A DNA stretch of 5,487 nucleotides from Ignavibacteria bacterium (GTDB lineage Bacteria > Bacteroidota > Ignavibacteria > Ignavibacteriales > Melioribacteraceae): contig DAIEQT010000138.1 in NCBI GenBank assembly GCA_027347545.1, forward strand, positions 1 through 5,487. The letters run 5' to 3'. Position 1 is the stretch's first letter. Each line of letters begins with the position of its first letter. The translations under genes and the position numbers were made by a program. The notes beneath the pieces were generated by a model that saw only the letters and a program-made list of their open reading frames with translations, was not told the DNA's origin and made no database searches. Shown piece after piece: positions 1-5,487 of the stretch.

Positions 1-1893
1 AACATTCCAGCCAGCACCAAGTTCAAAATCTAAATTAACATTTACTTGATGGCGAATATCATATTTATTGTAATACCTCAAACCTTCGAGCGTTTTGTAA
101 GAGTAAGCATTGGTATAGGAAGCCATCAATGTTACAAACTCAACTCTACTTTTATTGAAGACTTCAATTCCATATGCTTCGGCTTCTCCAGTCACAAAAT
201 CCGGATCGGTAACTAGAATTTTCTTTTGGTTAACAACAGGGAAGTTATCAATCTTTTTATAATAACCTTCAACCGTAACTCGAAAATTATCGGATGGAAC
301 AAACTCTACACCCGTGATGTAATGAGTGGCTTTTTCCGGTTTAACATAAGCCGGAGAAATTACCCACGGTTCGAAAAGATTTATTACATCGTACTCGCCG
401 GTTAAGGTAGAAATTTCTTGCTGATAAACTCCTACCGCAGCAATCAACGCAATATAGTCGGTTGGTCTAAACTTGATATTAAGTCTCGGCTCCATAACAA
501 GTACACTGGAATTTCTGCTAAGGTTTACTGCATTTAGCCGTGCACCAATATCCATATCAACTTCATCGAAACGAAGCATCTTATATTTAGCAAAAAATAC
601 TACACTAGTCCCATCAACCTTTAATGATACTGGGACACCTACTGCGTTATTCATATTTAAGGTTGTGCCAATATTTCTAATATGAAAGCCGCTCACAACT
701 TCATCTTTGCTATCAAACACATAATTGAAATTCATTTCCATACTGAAATCGTCAACAACATTTTTCTTTGGTGGTGCCCCACTCTGTTTAGGCAGTAACT
801 CGCCTGTGAACTGACTTGAAGAAAAAGCTAGCTCAAAGAAAAGAGGGCTATCCGGTACTTGAAGCCAGCGGAGACCAAAAATATTATTTGCCCATTTATA
901 ATCTTCAACGCGAGGATTATCCTGCTTCAAGTTATCGCCGCTAAACATTGCATTAACTGTAAATTTTGCGCCAGGGACAAAATCCGGACTTGTAAAGTTT
1001 GCTTTCATAGAAACATCATAGAAATCAACCGGAACGTGGCTTTTATCAAAAAATTTATCCAAGATTTTATTTGAGAAACTTTTCCTTCCGCTAATAATAA
1101 ATGAACCGTTTGGAATTGGTCCCTCAAGCAAAAGTTTTGCAGTCATAAAACTTACAGAGGCTGTTGCGCCAAACCTATTTTTATCTCCATCCTTCGTGCT
1201 AATACTCATTACAGAAGAAAGCCTTCCGCCAAACTCAGCAGCAAAACCGCCTTTGTAAAATTCAAGACTGTTAACCACGTCAGGATCAATAACACCAAAT
1301 AAACCAAGTGCATGGAAAGGATTATAAACTGTAACTCCATCAACCAAAACTAAATTTTGATTGCTTGCACCGCCGCGTACATAATATTTAGCTGAAACGT
1401 CACCAGTTGATTGAACGCCTGGTAAGTATTGAATACTTCGGAAGACATCTGTTTCTACACCTTTTGGCATTAACTCAAGCTCTCGTGCAGCAATTCTCTG
1501 AACGCTTATTTTTGTTTCGTTCTTAAACTCATACCGCTCACCAACTTTCTCAATCGTCTGCATTTGAATTCCTTTAGTGGAAAGAGAAATATTGTAGTGT
1601 GAGAGCTTGTCTTTAGAAACACGAACAGAAACAAGTTTAGTTTGATAGCCAACGTAGGAAACAACCAAAGTGAAAGTTTTATTTGCGGGGACGGAAGGAA
1701 TAATAAAATAACCGCGAGTGTCGGTGTTAGCACCTTTATTTATTTCTTTAATGAAGGCACTAGCATAAACAAGAACTTCACCGGAAAGGGAATCAGTGAC
1801 TAACCCGCGAAGGGTTCCGGCGTCTTGGGAATTAGCAGAATTTGCACTTAAAAAAAATGTTAAAGCTAACAATACGGTAGAAAAATAACGCAA
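1..1893 (-). CDS. TonB-dependent outer-membrane receptor, partial (C-terminus beyond left edge), TTG start
   Basis: This is a TonB-dependent receptor open for 631 codons from 1893 to the left edge without a stop. Residues 1-22 form a Sec signal peptide (hydrophobic VLLALTFFL, likely cleavage in ANS|QD). Residues about 27-105 are a carboxypeptidase-regulatory-like beta-sandwich (TLRGLVTDSLSGE, SYVGYQTKLVSV). Residues about 128-236 are the plug, with YLPGVQSTGD, YYVRGGASNQNLVLVDG, VYNPFHALGLFG and GGFAAEFGGRLSSVMSIST. Beta-barrel sequence follows, including LLLEGPIPNGSFIISGRKSF. The plug closely resembles a widespread Bacteroidota/Ignavibacteria receptor family of about 750-800 residues, so roughly the last 100-170 residues are probably missing. 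The substrate is unknown. A conventional TonB box (EVVVTG-like) is not obvious between the sandwich and the plug; the linker reads MQTIEKVGERYEF. The start is TTG because an in-frame stop lies at 1917-1915, no ATG falls between it and residue 111, and a GAGG sits 7 bases upstream. It lies 89 bases downstream of acs on the same strand, so co-transcription is possible. Confidence 0.93.
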   Translation of the reverse strand, partial: MRYFSTVLLALTFFLSANSANSQDAGTLRGLVTDSLSGEVLVYASAFIKEINKGANTDTRGYFIIPSVPANKTFTLVVSYVGYQTKLVSVRVSKDKLSHYNISLSTKGIQMQTIEKVGERYEFKNETKISVQRIAARELELMPKGVETDVFRSIQYLPGVQSTGDVSAKYYVRGGASNQNLVLVDGVTVYNPFHALGLFGVIDPDVVNSLEFYKGGFAAEFGGRLSSVMSISTKDGDKNRFGATASVSFMTAKLLLEGPIPNGSFIISGRKSFSNKILDKFFDKSHVPVDFYDVSMKANFTSPDFVPGAKFTVNAMFSGDNLKQDNPRVEDYKWANNIFGLRWLQVPDSPLFFELAFSSSQFTGELLPKQSGAPPKKNVVDDFSMEMNFNYVFDSKDEVVSGFHIRNIGTTLNMNNAVGVPVSLKVDGTSVVFFAKYKMLRFDEVDMDIGARLNAVNLSRNSSVLVMEPRLNIKFRPTDYIALIAAVGVYQQEISTLTGEYDVINLFEPWVISPAYVKPEKATHYITGVEFVPSDNFRVTVEGYYKKIDNFPVVNQKKILVTDPDFVTGEAEAYGIEVFNKSRVEFVTLMASYTNAYSYKTLEGLRYYNKYDIRHQVNVNLDFELGAGWNV

Positions 1894-1982
1894 AGAATAT
1901 CCTCGAGAAAAATTTTACAGATGCACCAACAAGTTAATTTTTTCTACACGAAATTTAAGTGCATTTTTTATGGCATCAAAAA
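1894..1982. other. Intergenic spacer between acs and the minus-strand receptor
   Basis: These 89 bases are AT-rich and contain the receptor's ribosome binding site. I find no GC-rich hairpin followed by a U-tract on the minus strand, so no intrinsic terminator separates acs from the receptor. Two short inverted repeats with long loops overlap the region (ATGCAC 1921-1926 with GTGCAT 1959-1964; CTACAC 1944-1949 with GTGTAG 1994-1999). Neither has terminator form. Read-through from acs into the receptor is therefore plausible but unproven. Confidence 0.5.
1901..1904 (-). promoter_or_regulatory. Shine-Dalgarno site deciding the TTG start of the minus-strand receptor
   Basis: On the minus strand GAGG is followed by 7 bases (ATATTCT) and then TTG at 1893-1891. 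This site fixes the start: between the upstream in-frame stop (1917-1915) and the TTG there is no ATG or GTG, and the first in-frame ATG (1563-1561) would remove both the signal peptide and the regulatory-like domain. Confidence 0.7.
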
Positions 1983-3875
1983 TTATTCTTCGAGTGTAGA
2001 TATGTTGCCAGGATCTTGCCCAAGCGCTCTTGCTTTAAGCACTCTTCTCATAATTTTGCCGGAACGGGTTTTGGGAAGAGAATCAACAATTTCTATGTGT
2101 TCCGGTTTAGCAATTGGTCCAACTTCGTGACTAACGTGTTGGCGCAATTCTTCAGTAAGTGTGTTTGTCTTAACCGCTCCGGCTTTCAGAATAACGTAAG
2201 CGTAGATTGCATTGCCTTTTACTTCGTGTGGCAATCCTATCGCGGCAGCTTCAGCAACCGCGCTATGACTAACTAATGCGCTTTCAATTTCCGCAGTTCC
2301 TAATCTATAACCGGAAACTTTGATTACATCATCAACTCTGCCGATAATCCAGTAGTAACCATCTTCATCTCGGCGAACGCTATCACCGGTTAAATAAACG
2401 CCCGGATATTTAGACCAATACTGCTGAACATAACGCTCAGGGTCTTTCCAAACAGTCCTAATCATTGCCGGCCAAGGTGTTTTGATAACTAAATATCCTT
2501 CTTCATTTGCTTTAACAGATTTTCCTTTTTCATCAACAACATCCATTACAATTCCCGGGAAAGGTTTTGTGCCGCTACCCGGTTTTAAAGGAACACAAGG
2601 CAGTGGTGTAATCATAAACATGCCGGTCTCAGTCTGCCACCAGGTATCCATGATCGGGCATTTTTCCTTTCCAACAACTCTGTGATACCATTTCCAGGCT
2701 TCAGGATTAATCGGTTCGCCAACAGAACCAAGTAATCTTAAGGAGGAAAGATCATGACGGTTAACCCATGACTCACCAAAACGCATTAATCCGCGAATAG
2801 CAGTAGGCGCAGTGTAAAGAATATTTATTCCATACTTCTCAATCATAGCCCACCAGCGGTTTGGATATGGAAAGTTCGGCGCGCCTTCATACATAAATGA
2901 GGTTGTTCCGGTTAATAGTGGACCATAAACAATATAGCTGTGCCCGGTAATCCAGCCCGGATCTGCGGCGCACCAATACCTATCTTCTTCTTGAATATCA
3001 AAAACATATTTGAGTGAAGTGTAAGTGCCCACCATATAACCGCCATGAGTATGAAGAATTGCTTTCGGTTTGCCGGTTGTGCCCGATGTATAAAGAATGA
3101 AAAGTGGATCTTCGGCGTCCATTTGTTCAAGAGAACATTCTCTCGATGCCTGCGGAAGGTTCATCAATTCGTTATACCACATATCGCGCCCGAATTCCAT
3201 ATTAACTTCTGCGCCGGTTCTTTTAACTACGACACAATGCTCAACTGTACCGCATCTTTGCAGAGCTTCATCAGCAATTTGTTTTAGGGGAACAATTTTT
3301 CCACGCTGGTAAGCGCCATCACTAACAATTAAAACTCTCGAATTACTATCTTCAATTCTCTCAGCAAGTGATTCAACGGAAAATCCGCCATAAACAACAG
3401 AGTGAATTGCACCAACACGCGCGCAAGCCAACATTGCAATAACAATCTCAGGTATTCTTCCCATATAAATTGTTACGCGGTCACCTTTCTTAACTCCCAA
3501 ACTTTTCAGCACATTTCCAAACTTGCAAGCCTCGCGGTGAAGCGCAAAGTAAGACATAGTTTTACCTTCACCGTTTTCCCCTTCCCAAATCAAAGCCAGT
3601 TTGTTACGGCGAGATGTTTTGATGTGAATATCTAAGCAATTATACGCGATATTTGTTTTGCCGCCGACAAACCATTTGTAAAAAGGTTTGTCAGAGTCGT
3701 CCAAAACTTTATTCCACTTTTCAAACCAATGAAGTTCGTTAGCTTTTTCTTCCCAAAATGCCTCATTATTATTTGTAGCATATTCGTTAAGTTCATCCCA
3801 ATCTTTTATGTGCGCTTTTTCTAAAATTTCTTTCGATGGATAGTAAACTTCTCCGGAAAGTTTTGCGTTACTCAT
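1983..3875 (-). CDS. acs: Acetyl-CoA synthetase, AMP-forming
   Basis: Acs is the cytoplasmic enzyme that activates acetate with ATP to acetyl-AMP and then transfers the acetyl group to CoA. The protein is complete at 630 residues, slightly below the usual 640-660. An ACS N-terminal domain spans about 27-85, followed by the ANL adenylation core. Visible motifs are the phosphate loop [10 protein letters not shown] (262-271), [12 protein letters not shown] (383-394), DTWWQTETG (410-418), the ribose-binding YLTGD (494-498), the hinge region [15 protein letters not shown] (512-526) and the C-terminal PKTRSGK (601-607). Lys607 corresponds to the catalytic lysine that is reversibly acetylated in other Acs proteins. 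The acetate pocket, placed by recalled alignment to Salmonella Acs, reads Ile309, Thr310, Val385, Trp413; the Trp supports acetate over longer acids. The usual His before the hinge Arg is Tyr523 here, and the extra C-terminal tail of enterobacterial Acs is absent. The ATG at 3875 has GAGG 5 bases upstream. The gene diverges from the plus-strand metal operon and is followed by the receptor on the same strand. Confidence 0.97.
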   Translation of the reverse strand: MSNAKLSGEVYYPSKEILEKAHIKDWDELNEYATNNNEAFWEEKANELHWFEKWNKVLDDSDKPFYKWFVGGKTNIAYNCLDIHIKTSRRNKLALIWEGENGEGKTMSYFALHREACKFGNVLKSLGVKKGDRVTIYMGRIPEIVIAMLACARVGAIHSVVYGGFSVESLAERIEDSNSRVLIVSDGAYQRGKIVPLKQIADEALQRCGTVEHCVVVKRTGAEVNMEFGRDMWYNELMNLPQASRECSLEQMDAEDPLFILYTSGTTGKPKAILHTHGGYMVGTYTSLKYVFDIQEEDRYWCAADPGWITGHSYIVYGPLLTGTTSFMYEGAPNFPYPNRWWAMIEKYGINILYTAPTAIRGLMRFGESWVNRHDLSSLRLLGSVGEPINPEAWKWYHRVVGKEKCPIMDTWWQTETGMFMITPLPCVPLKPGSGTKPFPGIVMDVVDEKGKSVKANEEGYLVIKTPWPAMIRTVWKDPERYVQQYWSKYPGVYLTGDSVRRDEDGYYWIIGRVDDVIKVSGYRLGTAEIESALVSHSAVAEAAAIGLPHEVKGNAIYAYVILKAGAVKTNTLTEELRQHVSHEVGPIAKPEHIEIVDSLPKTRSGKIMRRVLKARALGQDPGNISTLEE

Positions 3876-3917
3876 AAGTACCTCATATAAGATTGTTGAT
3901 GTTGGAATTTTGATTTT

Positions 3918-3946
3918 AATTTAAGACTTGCGGTCTCTAAAATCAA
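3918..3946 (-). promoter_or_regulatory. Possible acs promoter (-35 TTGATT, 17-base spacer, -10 TAAATT)
   Basis: On the minus strand TTGATT (3946-3941) and TAAATT (3923-3918) are spaced by exactly 17 bases, each matching four of six positions of the sigma-70 consensus. Transcription would start near 3911, giving a leader of about 36 bases ending in the GAGG site at 3884-3881. In such AT-rich DNA this pairing can arise by chance, and primary sigma factors of the FCB group may use other elements, so this is only a candidate. Confidence 0.3.
3920..3941. repeat. Imperfect dyad in the acs/metal-operon intergenic region
   Basis: TTTAAGAC (3920-3927) and GTCTCTAAA (3933-3941) form an inverted repeat of eight pairs with one bulged C at 3937, around a five-base centre TTGCG. 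It fills the spacer between the candidate -35 and -10 elements of acs, where a repressor or activator dimer could bind. The proposed role as an operator shared by the two divergent units is inference; the stem is short and AT-rich at its ends. Confidence 0.3.
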
Positions 3947-3959
3947 TTGCGTACATTTA
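3928..3959 (+). promoter_or_regulatory. Possible Bacteroidota-type promoter for the small protein/receptor operon
   Basis: TTG (3928-3930), then 21 bases, then TACATTTA (3952-3959) fits seven of the eight defined bases of the Bacteroidota pattern TTG...TAnnTTTG; the last G is A. It ends 24 bases before the ATG at 3984. It overlaps the dyad and the candidate acs promoter on the other strand. The match is weak and is offered only because a promoter for the plus-strand unit must lie in this 108-base gap. Confidence 0.22.
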
Positions 3960-3983
3960 CATCATTCTTACAAGAAATTAGTA

Positions 3984-4328
3984 ATGAAAAGAAATTCAAT
4001 AAAAATATATTCCGGGATTCTGCTTGCAGCCTATTTGGCTATGCTTGCTTTACCGGTGTGGCATTTTCACCCTATCTATTTAGATATTAATTCAAGACTT
4101 GTAGCCTCCCAAAATTTTCCCTCTTACTTCGATCCGTTTCAAAACGCTAACTCAGAATGCTCTATTACTCAGTTAGCTTCAACTTCATATATAAACGACA
4201 TAGAGTTAGCTCAGATTTATGATCTATTGATTCATTCGTTCAACTACGTTTCGGCTTCCGAATCAAGTAGATCGCTCCAAGTAATTTTAGACTCCAACGG
4301 ATTAAGAGCGCCTCCAAAACACTCATAA
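3984..4328 (+). CDS. Small membrane-anchored or secreted protein with HFHP motif, upstream of metal receptor
   Basis: I do not recognise a characterised function. The 114-residue product has a basic N-terminus (MKRNSIK) and a hydrophobic segment at about 8-26 (IYSGILLAAYLAMLALPVW), which could be an uncleaved anchor or a signal peptide. Straight after it comes HFHP (His27, His29). The rest is polar, with one cysteine (Cys59), many serines, His84, and a C-terminal LRAPP (107-111) ending KHS. Small proteins with an N-terminal hydrophobic stretch, scattered His/Cys residues and an Arg-x-Pro-Pro tail are known to me beside TonB receptors and metal-handling genes (for example DUF2946-like proteins); membership here is a guess from pattern only. 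Its stop is 39 bases before the ZnuD-like receptor, so the two probably form an operon, and a periplasmic metal-binding or metal-sensing role is the natural inference. No strong Shine-Dalgarno is visible (only AAGAAA upstream), unlike its neighbours. Its position in front of a receptor and its protein-like composition argue that it is real. Confidence 0.72.
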   Translation: MKRNSIKIYSGILLAAYLAMLALPVWHFHPIYLDINSRLVASQNFPSYFDPFQNANSECSITQLASTSYINDIELAQIYDLLIHSFNYVSASESSRSLQVILDSNGLRAPPKHS

Positions 4329-4353
4329 CTTCCCATTTATTTTCTAACTAATT

Positions 4354-4360
4354 AAAAAGG
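4354..4360 (+). promoter_or_regulatory. Ribosome binding site of the ZnuD-like receptor
   Basis: AAAAAGG, continuing into AA, lies 7 bases before the ATG at 4368, a standard spacing. It sits in the 39-base gap after the small protein, where no terminator hairpin is visible, which supports translation of the receptor from a shared transcript. Confidence 0.6.
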
Positions 4361-4367
4361 AATCGTT

Positions 4368-5487
4368 ATGAGAGCAAAAATTGTTTTGTCATTATTATTT
4401 GTATTTACTTCATTAATCGAAGCACAAACTTATCCACTTCACGGAAAGGTGATACATCAAGATGACGAAAGTCCTTTGCTTGGTGTGAATGTTATTTTAG
4501 ATCAGCTAAAAGTTGGAACGCAAACAAATATATCTGGCGAGTTTGAATTTAAGAATGTACCGGCTGGAGATTATACACTCAAAGTTTCTTATATCGGACA
4601 CAAGACGGTGCTAAAATCAGTGCATGTTCCTCTTGAAGAAGAATTGACAATCAAACTAAACGAAGGAACAGTTGACTTACATGAGATAGTTGTCACGGGA
4701 AATCCACTCTCCTCGGACCCAAAGGATATCTCTCAAAGCATGGTTACAATCGCAAATCTGGAATTGCAAACAAGAGCCGCAAGTAACATCGGACAAATAC
4801 TAAATAATCAGCCAGGAATTTCAATGCGCTCAAATGGTGTTGCTGCTGCCAGGCCGGTAATCCGCGGCTTCAGTAACAACCGAATCTTAATTTTGGAAAA
4901 GGGCTTAAGAACCGGCGACTTGTCAAATTCATCCGACGACCATTCTGTTTCTTCGGATGGATCCTCACCAGAAAAAATTGAAGTACTCCGCGGACCGGCT
5001 AGTTTGCTATACGGCAGCAACGCTATGGGCGGTGTCATCAACATAATCACTGAGGCAATCCCCAACTATGTATCTAATAAACTGGATGGAGAAATTGGTC
5101 TAGGATATTCTTCAACCAATAGAGAATTATTAGGCAGCACAGATATTCACTACGGCAAAAATAATTTTGGTTTTCATTTGAATTACTTTAACCGCAAGAA
5201 TGATGAATATACTGACGGATACGGAACTAACGTTTTTAATTCAGACCAGAGAACTCACGGTTATCAACTTGGCGCATCATTCATTCCTTCGTTTGGCATT
5301 GTAGGTGTAAGCTATAGCGATTATGCTAACAAGTATGGAATTCCATCTTTGCGAGAAAATGCAGCGAATCCGGACGAAGAAGGTCCAATCATGATTGACA
5401 TGCAAAAAAAGGATGCACGCATTTTGATTGAGAGTTCTAAGCTAAATTCCTTTATCAACAGCTTTAGTTTCAAGGGCGGATATCAAG
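4368..5487 (+). CDS. ZnuD-like TonB-dependent outer-membrane receptor, partial (C-terminus beyond right edge)
   Basis: This is the N-terminal 373 residues of a TonB-dependent receptor that probably imports zinc or another metal across the outer membrane. Residues 1-19 are a signal peptide (IVLSLLFVFTSLIEA|QT). Residues about 22-98 are a carboxypeptidase-regulatory-like domain (LHGKVIHQDDESPLLGVNV, VPAGDYTLKVSYIGHKT). LHEIVVTG (104-111) is a probable TonB box. The plug spans about 118-228, with ILNNQPGISMRSNG, RPVIRGFSNNRILIL, and IEVLRGPASLLYGSNAMGGVINII. The barrel begins after that. Three features recall the ZnuD family: the loop GDLSNSSDDHSVSSD (183-197) just before IEVLRGP, the phrase EAIP after the plug, and the barrel element VGVSYSDYANKYGIP (312-326) followed by an acidic stretch and IDMQKKDARILIE. 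The usual length is about 700-800, so roughly half is missing. The ATG is preceded by AAAAAGG with 7 bases between. It lies 39 bases after the small HFHP protein. The substrate assignment is by resemblance, not proof. Confidence 0.9.
   Translation, partial: MRAKIVLSLLFVFTSLIEAQTYPLHGKVIHQDDESPLLGVNVILDQLKVGTQTNISGEFEFKNVPAGDYTLKVSYIGHKTVLKSVHVPLEEELTIKLNEGTVDLHEIVVTGNPLSSDPKDISQSMVTIANLELQTRAASNIGQILNNQPGISMRSNGVAAARPVIRGFSNNRILILEKGLRTGDLSNSSDDHSVSSDGSSPEKIEVLRGPASLLYGSNAMGGVINIITEAIPNYVSNKLDGEIGLGYSSTNRELLGSTDIHYGKNNFGFHLNYFNRKNDEYTDGYGTNVFNSDQRTHGYQLGASFIPSFGIVGVSYSDYANKYGIPSLRENAANPDEEGPIMIDMQKKDARILIESSKLNSFINSFSFKGGYQ

Noticed and set aside
473..1074. Short plus-strand open frames (473-685 and 859-1074) opposite the minus-strand receptor
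   Set aside because: Both are antisense to barrel-coding sequence that reads continuously on the minus strand; no start signals or domain features support them.
1506..1733. Minus-strand open frame of 75 codons starting MLTPTLAVILLF
   Set aside because: It lies entirely inside the receptor gene in another frame; the receptor frame carries the signal peptide, regulatory-like domain and plug motifs, so this is a shadow.
1921..1999. Two interleaved short inverted repeats (ATGCAC/GTGCAT and CTACAC/GTGTAG) at the acs 3' end, considered as a terminator or structured RNA
   Set aside because: Arms are only 6 to 9 pairs, loops exceed 30 bases, there is no U-tract after the minus-strand stem, and such pairs are expected by chance in AT-rich sequence.
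1959..2276. Plus-strand open frame of 105 codons antisense to the 3' end of acs
   Set aside because: It is antisense to strongly conserved Acs sequence, has no ribosome binding site and no recognisable protein motif; other short plus-strand frames across 2482-3635 are rejected for the same reason.
4808..5065. Minus-strand open frame of 85 codons within the ZnuD-like receptor
   Set aside because: It is antisense to the conserved plug region of the receptor and shows no independent coding signal.
1..5487. Possible mobile element, since two receptors of related architecture flank acs
   Set aside because: The two receptors belong to different subfamilies and face different ways; no transposase, terminal inverted repeats, target duplications or integrase are visible.

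Overview
The window looks like ordinary chromosomal DNA from an AT-rich member of the Bacteroidota/Chlorobiota/Ignavibacteria (FCB) group. The evidence is two TonB-dependent outer-membrane receptors that both start with a signal peptide plus a carboxypeptidase-regulatory-like beta-sandwich, an architecture typical of that group. Clear GAGG/AAGGA ribosome binding sites precede three of the four genes. That is less typical of classical Bacteroidetes, so an Ignavibacteria-like lineage is my best guess, but this is inference without any search.

Layout. On the minus strand, reading right to left, are a complete acs gene for AMP-forming acetyl-CoA synthetase (3875 down to 1983) and, 89 bases later, a TonB-dependent receptor that begins with a TTG codon at 1893 and runs off the left edge (631 residues visible). 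On the plus strand, starting 108 bases from acs and divergent from it, are a small membrane-anchored or secreted protein of 114 residues (3984-4328) and, 39 bases later, a second TonB-dependent receptor (4368 to the right edge, 373 residues visible). The second receptor resembles the ZnuD-like zinc/metal receptors. The 108-base divergent intergenic region must hold the promoters for both directions. A weak -35/-10 pair with an imperfect dyad in its spacer is visible for acs. No stretch over 300 bases lacks a gene.

How the genes fit together. Acs activates acetate to acetyl-CoA for assimilation. The minus-strand receptor may be co-transcribed with it, but nothing in the sequence links its substrate to acetate. 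The small protein and the ZnuD-like receptor look like a two-gene metal-acquisition operon, with the small protein's His-x-His motif and C-terminal Arg-Ala-Pro-Pro as the odd features. I see no RNA genes, mobile elements, CRISPR arrays or recombination scars, and no convincing evidence of an entirely new system. The small protein and its receptor are the least well explained part.
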